Source: Acidobacteriota bacterium (lineage in GTDB: Bacteria; Acidobacteriota; Blastocatellia; Pyrinomonadales; Pyrinomonadaceae). From it: a stretch of 42,256 bases of DNA. Where the stretch lies: contig JAIVJJ010000023.1 in the NCBI GenBank assembly GCA_020200095.1, forward strand, positions 1 through 42,256, written 5' to 3'. The translations under genes were made by a program, and so were the position numbers. This document shows, piece by piece, positions 7,860-15,890 of the stretch (position 1 is the first letter of the stretch; every line of letters begins with the position of its first letter). The notes beneath the pieces are model-generated. The model saw only the letters and a program-made list of their open reading frames with translations, did not search any database and had not been told where the DNA came from.

Positions 7860-8611
7860 AGATGTATTTTGTCGGAACTTACGCGGATTGTCGCGGTAAT
7901 TATACCTGCTTTCCAAGCATTGACCGACTAAACCGCGTTTGCAGAGCGAAGCTCATCAGATTCAACGAAACGACCGGGAAACGACTTAAGGGCGAATTTG
8001 ATACATCCTCTTTACCAGCGAAGCTAAAACTCAAAAAAGATTTTAATTACAAACAAATCTTTTTCGGTGAACATCTTCTGGCAAAGTATCCAAACAAGCC
8101 TGTCGCAATAGTTGAAGCAGAAAAAACAACAATCATAGCAAGCCTTTGTTTTCCTGAATTTGTTTGGCTCGGTAGTAATTCAAAAACTTGGCTGAAAATT
8201 GAACGGCTAAAACGGCTCGGAAATCGGCAGATCATTCTTTACCCTGACGCGGATGGCTTTAACCTTTGGCAACAAATAGCTGCAGACGCCCAAAGGCAAG
8301 GTTTAACGGTCAAAATATCTACTTTGATAGAAACGCAATCCACAGCCGAACAGAAAGCCAACGGTTATGACTTAGCGGATTATTTAATAAACCAGCAAAC
8401 CGAAATAAACGCTCATAACGAATTTGCTGACCAATACAATTTCGCAGTTGAAAAAATTCAAGCCGATGCCAATTTAATGCGGGAGTTTGAAACGATTTTA
8501 GATGAAAGAATTTCGATCGTTGAGATTGACGGTAACCTTTCACGGAAGGAAGCCGAAAGAATATGCACGCAACCCGCAAACGTGCGGCAAATAGTTCTAA
8601 AAAATTACTAA
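7856..8611 (+). CDS. Toprim-like primase part (DUF6371-like), C-terminal piece of a split gene
   Basis: The reading starts at TTG 7856 or ATG 7862. It contains MYFVGTYADCRGNYTCFP, then a basic strip TGKRLKG, then FGEHLLAKYPNKPVAIVEAE (Toprim-type acidic motif with Glu) and ILYPDADGFNLW (DxD motif). This is the order seen in DUF6371-type and DnaG-like Toprim primases. With the preceding zinc ribbon it would supply primer synthesis for the D5 helicase. The product ends at TAA 8611, followed by a gene with a good GGAG site. Family call is fairly firm; whether the two halves are made as one protein is not. Confidence 0.72.
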   Translation: MKMYFVGTYADCRGNYTCFPSIDRLNRVCRAKLIRFNETTGKRLKGEFDTSSLPAKLKLKKDFNYKQIFFGEHLLAKYPNKPVAIVEAEKTTIIASLCFPEFVWLGSNSKTWLKIERLKRLGNRQIILYPDADGFNLWQQIAADAQRQGLTVKISTLIETQSTAEQKANGYDLADYLINQQTEINAHNEFADQYNFAVEKIQADANLMREFETILDERISIVEIDGNLSRKEAERICTQPANVRQIVLKNY

Positions 8612-8636
8612 AACTTACTAAAAGGAGAAAAAGAAA

Positions 8637-8885
8637 ATGGAATTTAAAACCGAAGATTTTACAATGGACAGAGACACAGCAACAGCCAAGCGAATATCGA
8701 ACCGGCTAGATAACCTCTACGACGACTTAAACCGATGTAGGAATCCTCGCTGCAATCATAGCAATCGAATCCGCGAAGAAGACTTTTTACTAACCGAGGC
8801 TCTCAAGATACTTCAGGATGAAACAGCAACTCGAGCGGAACAAGCGTTTGCTGGAATCGTTTATGAACTTGTTAGCCAATGGTAG
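8637..8885 (+). CDS. Small element protein of unknown function
   Basis: The 82-residue product starts at ATG 8637 behind GGAGAAAAAGAAA, a good ribosome site. It is hydrophilic and helical by composition, with RCRNPRCNH in the middle (two Cys and a His, perhaps a partial metal site). No family recognised. It lies between the primase and a small-terminase-like gene, all on the same strand with short gaps. Confidence 0.6.
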   Translation: MEFKTEDFTMDRDTATAKRISNRLDNLYDDLNRCRNPRCNHSNRIREEDFLLTEALKILQDETATRAEQAFAGIVYELVSQW

Positions 8886-8943
8886 AACCAGAAAATAAAC
8901 AAAATGTCAGATTTTGGCAGATTTTGGCAGGAATAAAACGAAT

Positions 8944-9318
8944 ATGCCCAAACCAAATAACAAAGAAACAGCCTTAAACGCACTTCTTAATTCGGCTTCA
9001 ATTGCTGAAGCAGCGCAGACTAGCGGGCTTTCAGAAAGAACACTTTACCGTTTTCTGGAAGATGCCGAATTTCAAACCGAATACCGAAACGCTCGACGGC
9101 GTGTTTTTGAGCAAAACATTGTTCGCCTGCAATCGCTTCACAGTGGAGCGATCGACACGCTCGAAAGAAACTTAACTTGTGAAAATCCAAGCGTAGAAGT
9201 TCGCGCCGCGCAAATCATTATCGAAGGAAACCGCAAGGACTTTGAAACGCTCGATATTTTAGAACGAATGGAGAAATTAGAAGATGCAATTGAAGAAAGT
9301 GCTAAAGAAAATGGATAA
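8944..9318 (+). CDS. HTH protein resembling phage small terminase subunits
   Basis: ATG 8944 (AGGA 11 bases upstream) gives 124 residues; a TTG at 8914 is in frame but falls in a duplicated CAGATTTTGG stretch. The N-terminal half has a clear HTH: ALNALLNSASIAEAAQTSGL followed by SERTLYRFLEDAEFQTEYRN, as in HTH modules of small terminases and transposase-type regulators. The C-terminal half is helical and acidic (LEDAIEESAKENG). No large terminase or capsid genes are in the window, so packaging cannot be claimed; in a satellite-type element the protein could redirect a helper's packaging machinery or regulate genes. Confidence 0.6.
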   Translation: MPKPNNKETALNALLNSASIAEAAQTSGLSERTLYRFLEDAEFQTEYRNARRRVFEQNIVRLQSLHSGAIDTLERNLTCENPSVEVRAAQIIIEGNRKDFETLDILERMEKLEDAIEESAKENG

Positions 9319-9550
9319 ACAGCTAGATATTAGAAGAGAATTTTACGAATGCCCGGAGACGCCAAAATTCGAATATATTGACCGGCTTTATGATGACAGC
9401 GAAATTGAAATCGCGGTTGACGACCTTTGTAATAAATGCGGCAAGCCAGTAGATAAAACGGTCATTATCATTCAAGGCGTGAGAGCGAAAAAGCCGGATT
9501 GGATGACTGACGAACATTACGAAGAGGCGTATGCAAAAACAGAGAATTAA
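9284..9550 (+). CDS. Small zinc-ribbon protein, array copy 1
   Basis: ATG 9284 overlaps the end of the previous gene by 35 bases and has GGAG 10 bases upstream; the alternative ATG 9311 lacks a site and would remove an LKK-rich start shared with the next copies. The 88-residue protein has FYECPETPKFEYI, then an acidic stretch, then CNKCGKPVDKTVIII. This Cys-x-n-CxxC plan is close to copy 3 (FCECPNTQKHEVII, then CEQCRKPVEKQIIIV), so the two are paralogues. Function unknown; one zinc per protein is likely. Confidence 0.6.
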   Translation: MQLKKVLKKMDKQLDIRREFYECPETPKFEYIDRLYDDSEIEIAVDDLCNKCGKPVDKTVIIIQGVRAKKPDWMTDEHYEEAYAKTEN

Positions 9551-9553
9551 AGA

Positions 9554-9805
9554 ATGAACATTTTAAGTCGATTAAAGAAACTCGAATTGAAAAACCCGAA
9601 TAAACCGCAATGCTTTTGCGGCAAAACATTTATTGATTTGTGCTATGGCAAACCGGGCGCGTCGGCTTTAACGTTTTGCCCGAACTGCAAGGATAAATTC
9701 GATTTTTGGGCAAATCTTACCGCCGAAGCAAATTTATCGGAAAATCTAACAGACCAAAAGACGCAAAAACAAAGTGAACATATTGAACCGATTAAAGAAA
9801 ATTGA
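9554..9805 (+). CDS. Small zinc-ribbon protein, array copy 2
   Basis: The gene starts 4 bases after copy 1 with MNILSRLKKLE, the array's shared N-terminal signature. CFCGKTF and CPNCKDKF supply four Cys for a zinc ribbon. The last 32 bases overlap the start of copy 3 in another frame, so this copy's C-terminal SEHIEPIKEN is encoded by the next gene's N-terminal signature. That suggests unequal duplication trimmed the end of copy 2. Product 83 residues, function unknown. Confidence 0.6.
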   Translation: MNILSRLKKLELKNPNKPQCFCGKTFIDLCYGKPGASALTFCPNCKDKFDFWANLTAEANLSENLTDQKTQKQSEHIEPIKEN

Positions 9806-9974
9806 ATCAAAAGCAAAAATGACTTCCGCCTTTTGCGAGTGTCCTAATACGCAGAAACACGAAGTCATTATTCGAGATGACGGCACTGATACAATCAAAA
9901 ATCCGGTTGCCGATGTTTGCGAGCAATGCCGGAAACCAGTTGAGAAACAAATTATTATTGTAAACATTATTTGA
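9774..9974 (+). CDS. Small zinc-ribbon protein, array copy 3
   Basis: A GTG start at 9774 gives MNILNRLKKIESKAK, matching the signature of copies 2 and 4. The 66-residue product has FCECPNTQKHEVII and VCEQCRKPVEKQIIIV, the closest relative of copy 1. The start lies inside copy 2, so translation is probably coupled. Function unknown; the family may be an element-specific set of short zinc proteins. Confidence 0.55.
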   Translation: MNILNRLKKIESKAKMTSAFCECPNTQKHEVIIRDDGTDTIKNPVADVCEQCRKPVEKQIIIVNII

Positions 9975-10003
9975 GCGAAAATGTGAGGTATTGCCTAAAG
10001 ACT

Positions 10004-10279
10004 ATGAACATTTCAAGCCGATTAAAGAAAATCGAAGCGATAATAAAAGTAGAAGATGATTTCATTTCGAGATTCACATCGCAAGTGCAGCCGTTGTCAT
10101 TTGCATGGTGGGCATTCCGAACCTTTACCGCATTAAGCCTATATTCTCGCGCCGGACGACGAAACAATGATTCCGACAATTATCAATGGTCGCCAAGTTT
10201 ATCCGCCGAGGAATTACCCGGACGTTCTTCAACCGCAAGAACTCCACGACTCGGACCTGATGCGCTACCAGTTCTCTAA
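10004..10279 (+). CDS. Array copy 4, N-terminal signature with diverged remainder
   Basis: ATG 10004 opens MNISSRLKKIEAIIKVEDDF, clearly the array signature, but no Cys pairs follow. After about residue 50 the frame turns Ser/Arg-rich, while the frame starting before ATG 10167 looks more like coding sequence (YILAPDDETMIPTIINGRQV). A frameshift near 10140 is therefore likely and the true protein may run into the next entry. Confidence 0.35.
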   Translation: MNISSRLKKIEAIIKVEDDFISRFTSQVQPLSFAWWAFRTFTALSLYSRAGRRNNDSDNYQWSPSLSAEELPGRSSTARTPRLGPDALPVL

Positions 10280-10599
10280 TTGGCGATGGCGCGAACCAGT
10301 CCTGACCGCAACCGGCGAAACAGTCGACGACGTATTGAAGATAAACGACGATTTTGGGCAATGTGTCCAGATGTGCTATTTCAAAAAACTGCTGTCGAAA
10401 CATTCCGCTCACCCGAACTGAAGCCATTGAAGCGCAACTGCCCGAAAGACTGCGAGAAGGCGTAATCGCAGAGATAACGGACCAGGGCGTTCTCGATATG
10501 ACTTTGCAGCGGAAAAGACTTGAACTAAATCGAATTGAGGCGGAGCAGAAACAAAAAAGCGGTCGCCGTTTGGGTTTGGGAAAATACGCAAGGAGATAA
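10167..10599 (+). pseudogene. Disrupted element gene, two coding-like frames
   Basis: Frame one, ATG 10167-10421, reads MIPTIINGRQVYPPRNYPDV and on to FGQCVQMCYFKKLLSKH. Frame two, to TAA 10597-10599, reads PLTRTEAIEAQLPERLREG and ends GRRLGLGKYARR with ordinary codon use. They join naturally near 10405-10415 with a one-base shift, giving roughly 145 residues. Two overlapping small genes are the alternative. I recognise no family; with copy 4 upstream, three frames in a row look interrupted here. Confidence 0.4.
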
Positions 10600-10999
10600 T
10601 ATTGACGAAGAGCATCAAATAAATTTGAAAATTGATAACGCGGACAGACCAGTTAAGTGTATAGCGACCAAATTTCTCAGCATTAAGCTCGGTTTTTGCT
10701 ATGGTCTAGGTCTGGCGTCTCCTAAAATCTTCTTCCCTACATGCCTTAAAATGGTCAAAATACCTTATCAAAATAACTTACTAAAATGCTGCTGCAAGAG
10801 TAAGATTTGTAACTTGTAATCCCAGACAGAGAATACAAGGGGGATAGGGGGGTCTCAGAAATTTTTTAGGTTCTATTCTGGCTTCCTAAGGTTTTCAAAT
10901 TTCAGACTTCAAGCTAGTAGACATTCCTTAAGGATTGGAGGACGCTACTTAACTAGGGTAGGGGAAATATCTGTATAATAAACCTGTTCTAGGGAAGCC
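10600..10999. other. Non-coding stretch at the right end of the element
   Basis: No convincing gene is seen on either strand. It contains two adjacent G-runs (10839-10843 and 10847-10852) and AT-rich sequence. No second copy of the tRNA-Thr core is visible here, so the element's right boundary is not defined by a direct repeat in this window. Confidence 0.5.
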
Positions 11000-11232
11000 T
11001 TGTAGGGCTAGAAGGGTTTGTGAGAGATGTAGGTAAAGTCGCTGTTTCTGCCTCGCGTCTGATGACTTGTTGGGCATCGTGCTCCATCACCACATTAAAT
11101 TTTCCGGCATTAACGAAAACGAAAACCTTTATGAATGAAGCAGGGAAGAACTGCAAGAGCGAAGCGATCTGGATTTTCCGGCAAGCCAATATCAAGCAGC
11201 ACTAAGTCCGGTTGATATTCAACTGGAATAGT
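11000..11232 (-). pseudogene. Response-regulator receiver-domain remnant
   Basis: On the minus strand the sequence reads IPVEYQPDLVLLDIGLPEN, the classic receiver-domain block around the phospho-acceptor Asp (LLDIGLP). The frame then breaks; another frame gives KVFVFVNAG and VVMEHDAQQVIRREAETA, which could be the eroded beta4-alpha4-beta5 part. No output domain follows. It is a short, multiply frameshifted relic, probably of a NarL-type regulator. Confidence 0.45.
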
Positions 11233-11310
11233 TTTAGTTGGACGCAGAGTCTGCTTAGAAAAACCTATTTTAGCTTACAAATTCATTAAAAGAGTTTGAG
11301 GCTTGAATAT

Positions 11311-11330
11311 GACGTTAGCGGGCTAACGTC
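11311..11330. promoter_or_regulatory. Perfect 8-bp palindrome in a 270-base non-coding leader
   Basis: GACGTTAG and CTAACGTC are separated by CGGG, and the flanks extend with TTGAG/CTCAA. The rest of 11233-11501 holds no gene. It could be an operator or a terminator-like hairpin ahead of the gene at 11502; no T-run follows, favouring a binding site. Confidence 0.4.
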
Positions 11331-11501
11331 TCAAATGTTTGCATCTGTGATATTCAATATGTAGCGAAATTAAATTAAAGCAGTTGGTTTTGAATTCCGG
11401 CTTAATATGACTGAAATAAACAGCCGTTAAAGCTAATTCTCAAGACCCGCTCTCGAATATTTTATAACTCGCTAAAAATTTAAACACGCGGAGGGAAATT
11501 T

Positions 11502-12182
11502 ATGAAGGCAATGGAAGCTAAAGAACGATTAGAGACAGCAATTACCGGGACGGTGGCGGCAAAGAAGATTGAAGCCGGCGGCGAACACGGCGAAAAAGGA
11601 ACGGCGCAAACCGCTGAGATGAATTTGGTGCAAAATATTATTAAAGATTGGGCGCCGATGCCAAAAAAATCGGCTGAGCAAACGATTGCTTCTTACGGCG
11701 CGCCAAATGAAGCGATTGACAGTCGGCTGATTTGGTATAACAACGGACCTTGGAAACGAACTATCGTTTATCGTGACGAAGTTCTGCACAACTTTCCCGC
11801 TCCGCACACTGATGTCATTGAGCAGTTTATTGATTATCAGGTGCCGCCGGAAATGTTCAGCGAATTGGCGAAGTTTGACGGCAGCGTGATTGTCGAAAGA
11901 ACTAAAGGCGAAGTGTCGGCGCGCTGCGATATGGAAGCGGCGAATATTCTCGCGCTCAATCTGATGCACGACATTGTGACCGGAAAATGCGATGCCGAAA
12001 AGGGGCGTGAAATCTATGCCGAAACAACCGGAAAATTTTTAATGAATCAGCCCGCGCCGTATGCCGAAGCGCTGCAATTCGATTTACAACACGGCAACAC
12101 TGAAGATAATGACCAGGCAAAATTAATTGAACCGTTAAACCAGGCGGTTGATAAAGTCAAAGAAATTATCGGCGACAAATAA
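11502..12182 (+). CDS. Conserved hypothetical protein, soluble
   Basis: ATG 11502 has a strong GGAGGG site. The 226-residue product has no signal peptide or membrane segment. Visible blocks are IIKDWAPMPKKSAEQTIASY, YNNGPWKRTIVYRDEVLHNF and AANILALNLMHDIVTGK. These are regular and well conserved in appearance, but I cannot name a domain. The next gene is a Crp/Fnr regulator 124 bases downstream, and the region as a whole carries redox and stress genes, so a role in stress response is possible. Confidence 0.7.
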   Translation: MKAMEAKERLETAITGTVAAKKIEAGGEHGEKGTAQTAEMNLVQNIIKDWAPMPKKSAEQTIASYGAPNEAIDSRLIWYNNGPWKRTIVYRDEVLHNFPAPHTDVIEQFIDYQVPPEMFSELAKFDGSVIVERTKGEVSARCDMEAANILALNLMHDIVTGKCDAEKGREIYAETTGKFLMNQPAPYAEALQFDLQHGNTEDNDQAKLIEPLNQAVDKVKEIIGDK

Positions 12183-12209
12183 AGCCAAAAAGCGTTTTAT
12201 CAGTGGTTT

Positions 12210-12270
12210 GGAGTTTGCGCTTCAAGAGTGATTTTAATTCAACAAACTCACGCCTGAAGGCGCAAATTCC
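12210..12270 (+). repeat. Imperfect hairpin between the hypothetical and the Crp/Fnr gene
   Basis: Arms 12210-12224 and 12255-12270 pair (GGAGTTTGCGC/GCGCAAATTCC, then TTCA/TGAA) with one bulged base and a 30-base loop. There is no T-run. It may separate the two transcripts or act as an operator for the regulator gene that starts 35 bases on. Confidence 0.4.
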
Positions 12271-12305
12271 GAACACGAAATTAAAGATTGCCGCCTAGTT
12301 TAATT

Positions 12306-13019
12306 ATGAGCACAGAAAATACCGGGCAAGAATTTTCTAATCATCAGGCTTGCGAAACGCTGACGGGCTTTACGCTTGAACATCTTCCGCAAGACGGCGC
12401 GCTCAGGCATCTTCAAACTTATCAAAAGGGAAACGACATCTGGGAAGCGGACGACTTAGCGGATCGAATTTACTTTCTGAAAAAAGGACAAGTCGCGGTG
12501 ATGACGAGCGATGTCGAAGGGCATGAAATCATTCTCAGCGTGATTAAAGTCGGCGAGCCGTTTGGCGAGTTGTGTTTTTGCTCGGAAGAAAAAGGGCTGC
12601 GAATGACGACTGCCCGCGCCGTCATTGAAAGCGATGTTATCGAAATCAGTTACCAGGATTTCCTGAATTATCTGCAATCGGACGCGAAAGCTCTGCACTC
12701 GTTTGTGATTACTTTTTGTAAGCGTTTAAGCGAAGCCGAACGCCGCACTGAGGTATTAGCTCATCGCGGCGCGGAAAATCGTCTAGGCAGGCTTTTGCTT
12801 CACCTTGTCACTACGCGCGGGCATTCCAGCACGCAGGAAAACAATAAAGTAATTTTGCACGTTAGCCACGACGAATTGGCGCAAATGGCTGCGATGAGTC
12901 GCTCGCACGTCACCGTGACGATGGGAAAACTGCGCCGTCAGAATCTTGTGTTTTATGAGCGTAGTCGTCCGCTGACAGTTGATGTGCCGTTGCTGACGGC
13001 GTATTTAAATCGTGATTAA
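12306..13019 (+). CDS. Crp/Fnr-family transcription regulator
   Basis: The 237-residue protein has an N-terminal cyclic-nucleotide-binding beta roll (about 35-150, with GEPFGELCFC at the phosphate-cassette position) and a C-terminal winged HTH (about 160-235) whose recognition helix lies in ISHDELAQMAAMSRSHVTVT-type sequence. The cassette lacks the Arg-Ser pair of cAMP-binding Crp and no N-terminal Cys cluster of Fnr is present, so the signal is not obvious. ATG 12306 fits the paralogue at 15891 better than the upstream TTG 12288. The two share most of their HTH (QMAAMSR.HVTVTMGKLRR) and probably bind similar sites. It precedes a di-haem cytochrome gene, a plausible target. Confidence 0.88.
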   Translation: MSTENTGQEFSNHQACETLTGFTLEHLPQDGALRHLQTYQKGNDIWEADDLADRIYFLKKGQVAVMTSDVEGHEIILSVIKVGEPFGELCFCSEEKGLRMTTARAVIESDVIEISYQDFLNYLQSDAKALHSFVITFCKRLSEAERRTEVLAHRGAENRLGRLLLHLVTTRGHSSTQENNKVILHVSHDELAQMAAMSRSHVTVTMGKLRRQNLVFYERSRPLTVDVPLLTAYLNRD

Positions 13020-13103
13020 TCAATTTAGAGAGGGCTAATCATTCGCCCGCTGTGTCCCCGGCGAGCAAATGGTATTTCATTTTAGGACAAAAAGGAGGTA
13101 ATA

Positions 13104-14891
13104 ATGCAGTTTTTTGAATCAATTCGACGTAATCACAATTTCCACTTTTTTTTATTATTTCTCGTCGCAGCGACAATTATTTTGTCCGGTTTTGGTTGTA
13201 ACAGCAGTAAAGAAATGACACAAATGCAGAAACCGCATGCGCCTTCCGACGGTCCTGAATTCACCGGAAATCCGCATCCGCATCAAACGGGAGACCCAGT
13301 TTCGGGTAAAGAAGTTTATCGCTTCGAGACTTTCGGCAACGAAGGCTTTTGGACTGACGCAGCGCGGCTGCCGAAAGGAATGACGGATGCCAAATTCACG
13401 CCGAAACAGGCTTTGGAAGCCGGTCTGCAAATTGACATCGAAGCTGTTGAACCTGATTTGCGTAAAACCTTGGAAACAGAGTTTAAGACAGACCTCTCGG
13501 CACAGAACGCGCCGCTTCTCAATGACCCGAAAACGATGGTTGCGCTCGTCAACGCCAATGCCATCGTCGGGATTGTTCCGAAAGACAGCAACAATGATAA
13601 AAAGCTGGATATTATGGCTGGCGATAAAGTCGGAATTTCCTGCACGATTTGCCACACGATTACGGATAAAGCGGTTTTCGATATGCCGAAAGGCGGTTCG
13701 GTCGGTCGTCGCGTTGACGGACCCGCCGCGCTGACTTTGAACGTCGGCAAATTGATGGCGATGGCTGCCAACTCACGCGCCCTTTACCCGAATCTCCAAC
13801 AAACATTTTTGGGAATCAGCATCGGTCGCGCTCCAACGGGTTTAGGTCCGAACTCGACGGAAGCGGAAGTTGACGCTTACTTGAGCAATCCCGCTTTTTA
13901 TCCAATCGGAACTTTTGACGAGACGCAGGACGGCAACGGCAATTCGGTCAAAAACGTTCCTTTATTCAGGCAAGATTTAGCCGCGCCATACGGGACGGCG
14001 GGCGAGTTCAGCAAACTGGACGACATCGGCAACAGTTCTTACACGACCAATCTCGACCCGACAACTCTGCTCACGCCGGAAGGACGGCAGTTTTTGGAGA
14101 TGAAAGCCGGACCTGCCGGAAAACAAATGGTCAGCGAGTATGAAAAGATTCTGCAAGAGACGGGCGTGACGAATTACCCATTTGTTAAAGCAGAGATGAC
14201 CAATAAAGTCGGAGACCCGGCGAGCATCGTCGGACGGCGCGTGGATAACCAGAAACTGCTTGACATGAACGCTTATCTCGACCAGTTGCAAGCGCCGCCG
14301 GGCGCAACTGTCAACCCTGAGATGGCGACGCGCGGGCGTGAAATGTTCCGCGCCAGTTGCACGCAGTGTCATAACGCCGACCAGAGCAAAATCGTTCCGC
14401 CGATGCTCGTCGAATTGAAAAAGATGTGGAAGGGCTACACGCCCGTCCCGGCAGGCAAGCGCGGCGACACAAAACTCAGCACAATCCTGAATTCGCCCGG
14501 AACTTTTGACGACAAGATGATTGTGGTTGACGCGAGCGACCGCGGCGAAAATCGCGGCAATGCTCTGCCTTTGCTGCTCGATTTAGCCAGAACGAACATC
14601 TTTCTGCACGACGCTTCGGTGCCGAGTCTGGACAACCTACTCGACCCGTCGCGCGGCGACAGCGCTCCGCATCCGTTTTACATTGCCGACGCTTCGCAAC
14701 GTGCCGATATGGTAGAGTTCCTTCGTGGTCTCGACACTGGCAATTCCGGTCAAGAACGTCAAACTGCGGCGATGAGTCGGCAAATCGACAATCGGCAGCG
14801 AAGTATCGGTTTTCCATTATGGGCAGGCATTGTTTTCCTTGTTGCCGTCGGTATGGTTGGGCTAAAAATTAAACAAGTGGCGTCAAGATAA
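13104..14891 (+). CDS. Di-haem c-type cytochrome, membrane-anchored
   Basis: A strong AAGGAGG site precedes ATG 13104. The 595-residue protein has an N-terminal hydrophobic export segment (about 14-32), two haem-c motifs, CTICH (180-184) and CTQCH (419-423), and a C-terminal membrane helix (about 570-588). Near the end FLHDASVPSLDNLLDP and HPFY resemble the conserved C-terminal block of cytochrome c peroxidase/MauG/RoxA-type di-haem enzymes. Cys32 follows the hydrophobic stretch but the preceding residues (GFG) are not a good lipobox. It should sit on the outer face of the cytoplasmic membrane and carry out electron transfer or peroxide or oxygen chemistry; the exact reaction cannot be read. 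Confidence 0.85.
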   Translation: MQFFESIRRNHNFHFFLLFLVAATIILSGFGCNSSKEMTQMQKPHAPSDGPEFTGNPHPHQTGDPVSGKEVYRFETFGNEGFWTDAARLPKGMTDAKFTPKQALEAGLQIDIEAVEPDLRKTLETEFKTDLSAQNAPLLNDPKTMVALVNANAIVGIVPKDSNNDKKLDIMAGDKVGISCTICHTITDKAVFDMPKGGSVGRRVDGPAALTLNVGKLMAMAANSRALYPNLQQTFLGISIGRAPTGLGPNSTEAEVDAYLSNPAFYPIGTFDETQDGNGNSVKNVPLFRQDLAAPYGTAGEFSKLDDIGNSSYTTNLDPTTLLTPEGRQFLEMKAGPAGKQMVSEYEKILQETGVTNYPFVKAEMTNKVGDPASIVGRRVDNQKLLDMNAYLDQLQAPPGATVNPEMATRGREMFRASCTQCHNADQSKIVPPMLVELKKMWKGYTPVPAGKRGDTKLSTILNSPGTFDDKMIVVDASDRGENRGNALPLLLDLARTNIFLHDASVPSLDNLLDPSRGDSAPHPFYIADASQRADMVEFLRGLDTGNSGQERQTAAMSRQIDNRQRSIGFPLWAGIVFLVAVGMVGLKIKQVASR

Positions 14892-15008
14892 TGGTTTGAT
14901 GTATAGTGTGCATTACTTAAAGCCTTCTCTTGAAACGGTGCTGAGCCTTGCGGTTATATTGAGTTAATATGTTTAATTGACCGGATTTAGATCAAATAAG
15001 GAGATAAT

Positions 15009-15314
15009 ATGCGTTTTGTTCCTACTTGGATTCACGGTATTGCAGACTGGCTCTTGGGTATTTTGCTCATCGCAGTTCCATACATTCTCGGCTTCGCTCG
15101 CGGCGGAGCCGAGACTTTTGTGCCTGTCGCCCTTGGAATTACTGGTCTGATAGTCACCTTCTTCACCAATCATGAATACGGCATCGTGCGAAAAATTCCC
15201 ATGATTGGGCACTTGTGGGTAGACGGGTTCGCCGGCATCCTACTGGCGGCATCACCATGGATTTTCGGGTTCGCCGATATGGTATGGATTCCACATGTAG
15301 TACTGGGAGAGTAG
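15009..15314 (+). CDS. SPW-repeat small membrane protein, possibly C-terminally shortened
   Basis: AAGGAG lies 8 bases before ATG 15009. The 101-residue protein carries two SPW-type repeats, ADWLLGILLIAVPYILGFA and DGFAGILLAASPWIFGFAD, each a membrane hairpin, with three to four membrane segments in all. Family members usually continue for another 15-20 residues after the WxPHxxLG block; here the stop comes right after HVVLGE, so a small 3' truncation is possible. Function of the family is unknown. An imperfect TTGA...TCAA inverted pair (14977-14995) in the leader could be a site for the neighbouring Crp/Fnr proteins. Confidence 0.75.
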   Translation: MRFVPTWIHGIADWLLGILLIAVPYILGFARGGAETFVPVALGITGLIVTFFTNHEYGIVRKIPMIGHLWVDGFAGILLAASPWIFGFADMVWIPHVVLGE

Positions 15315-15890
15315 TGCCCTCAAAAAAGCCTATTTTGCTACATTTTTTCACGAAATTATTTAACAATTAAAACCTAATAAACCACAGATATTTCACGTGT
15401 AGGACACTAACCCAAAAAGCTAATCGGTTTTTTGAAATTTAGCTATGAAAGCGTATCGACGCCCGATTGAAGTAATTTCTTTTCGACCCAAACCCTGTTT
15501 CTCCGCCTCTTCAAGATGCGGCAATAAAGCGCTCCAAAATCGAACGTGAAATTGCTTGAGTCAGCTTTTTAAGATTCTGCGAAACCACGCGGGTATCTCT
15601 TTTTGGTCGTAAAAATCCACGATGTAAAAACTTCTGCCTGGACTTTAAATTTGGCAAAGCACTGGTGATTGATTTTTCCCAGGTTGGAATCATCGAAATT
15701 GAATAACTAAAAAAATCGTGTCAAAAGGTTTTTCTATAATTAACAGAAACTTTGTTAGCGAGTTAACAGTGAGAAATATTGAAAGAATGTTAGAATAAAT
15801 AAAATTCAAACTGGTCGAAAAAAGGGTTTCTGAATGATTGATTAATCAGACGTTTGCAAATATAAATTTGGAATCGCTTCAAAAATTGAA
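15315..15890. other. Gene-free stretch with a possible eroded fragment
   Basis: No intact gene is seen. On the minus strand about 15430-15560 a coding-like run reads ALLPHLEEAEKQGLGRKEIT and then SIGRRYAFIAKFQKTD before a stop, without a usable start or recognised family; it may be the tail of a lost gene. The rest is AT-rich and probably holds the promoter of the Crp/Fnr gene at 15891. Confidence 0.4.

Noticed and set aside
10839-10852. G-quadruplex
   Set aside because: Only two G-runs are present; four are needed for an intramolecular structure.
15511-15693. Minus-strand 60-residue ORF
   Set aside because: No family signature, weak start, and a neighbouring frame looks more coding-like; treated as non-coding or relic.
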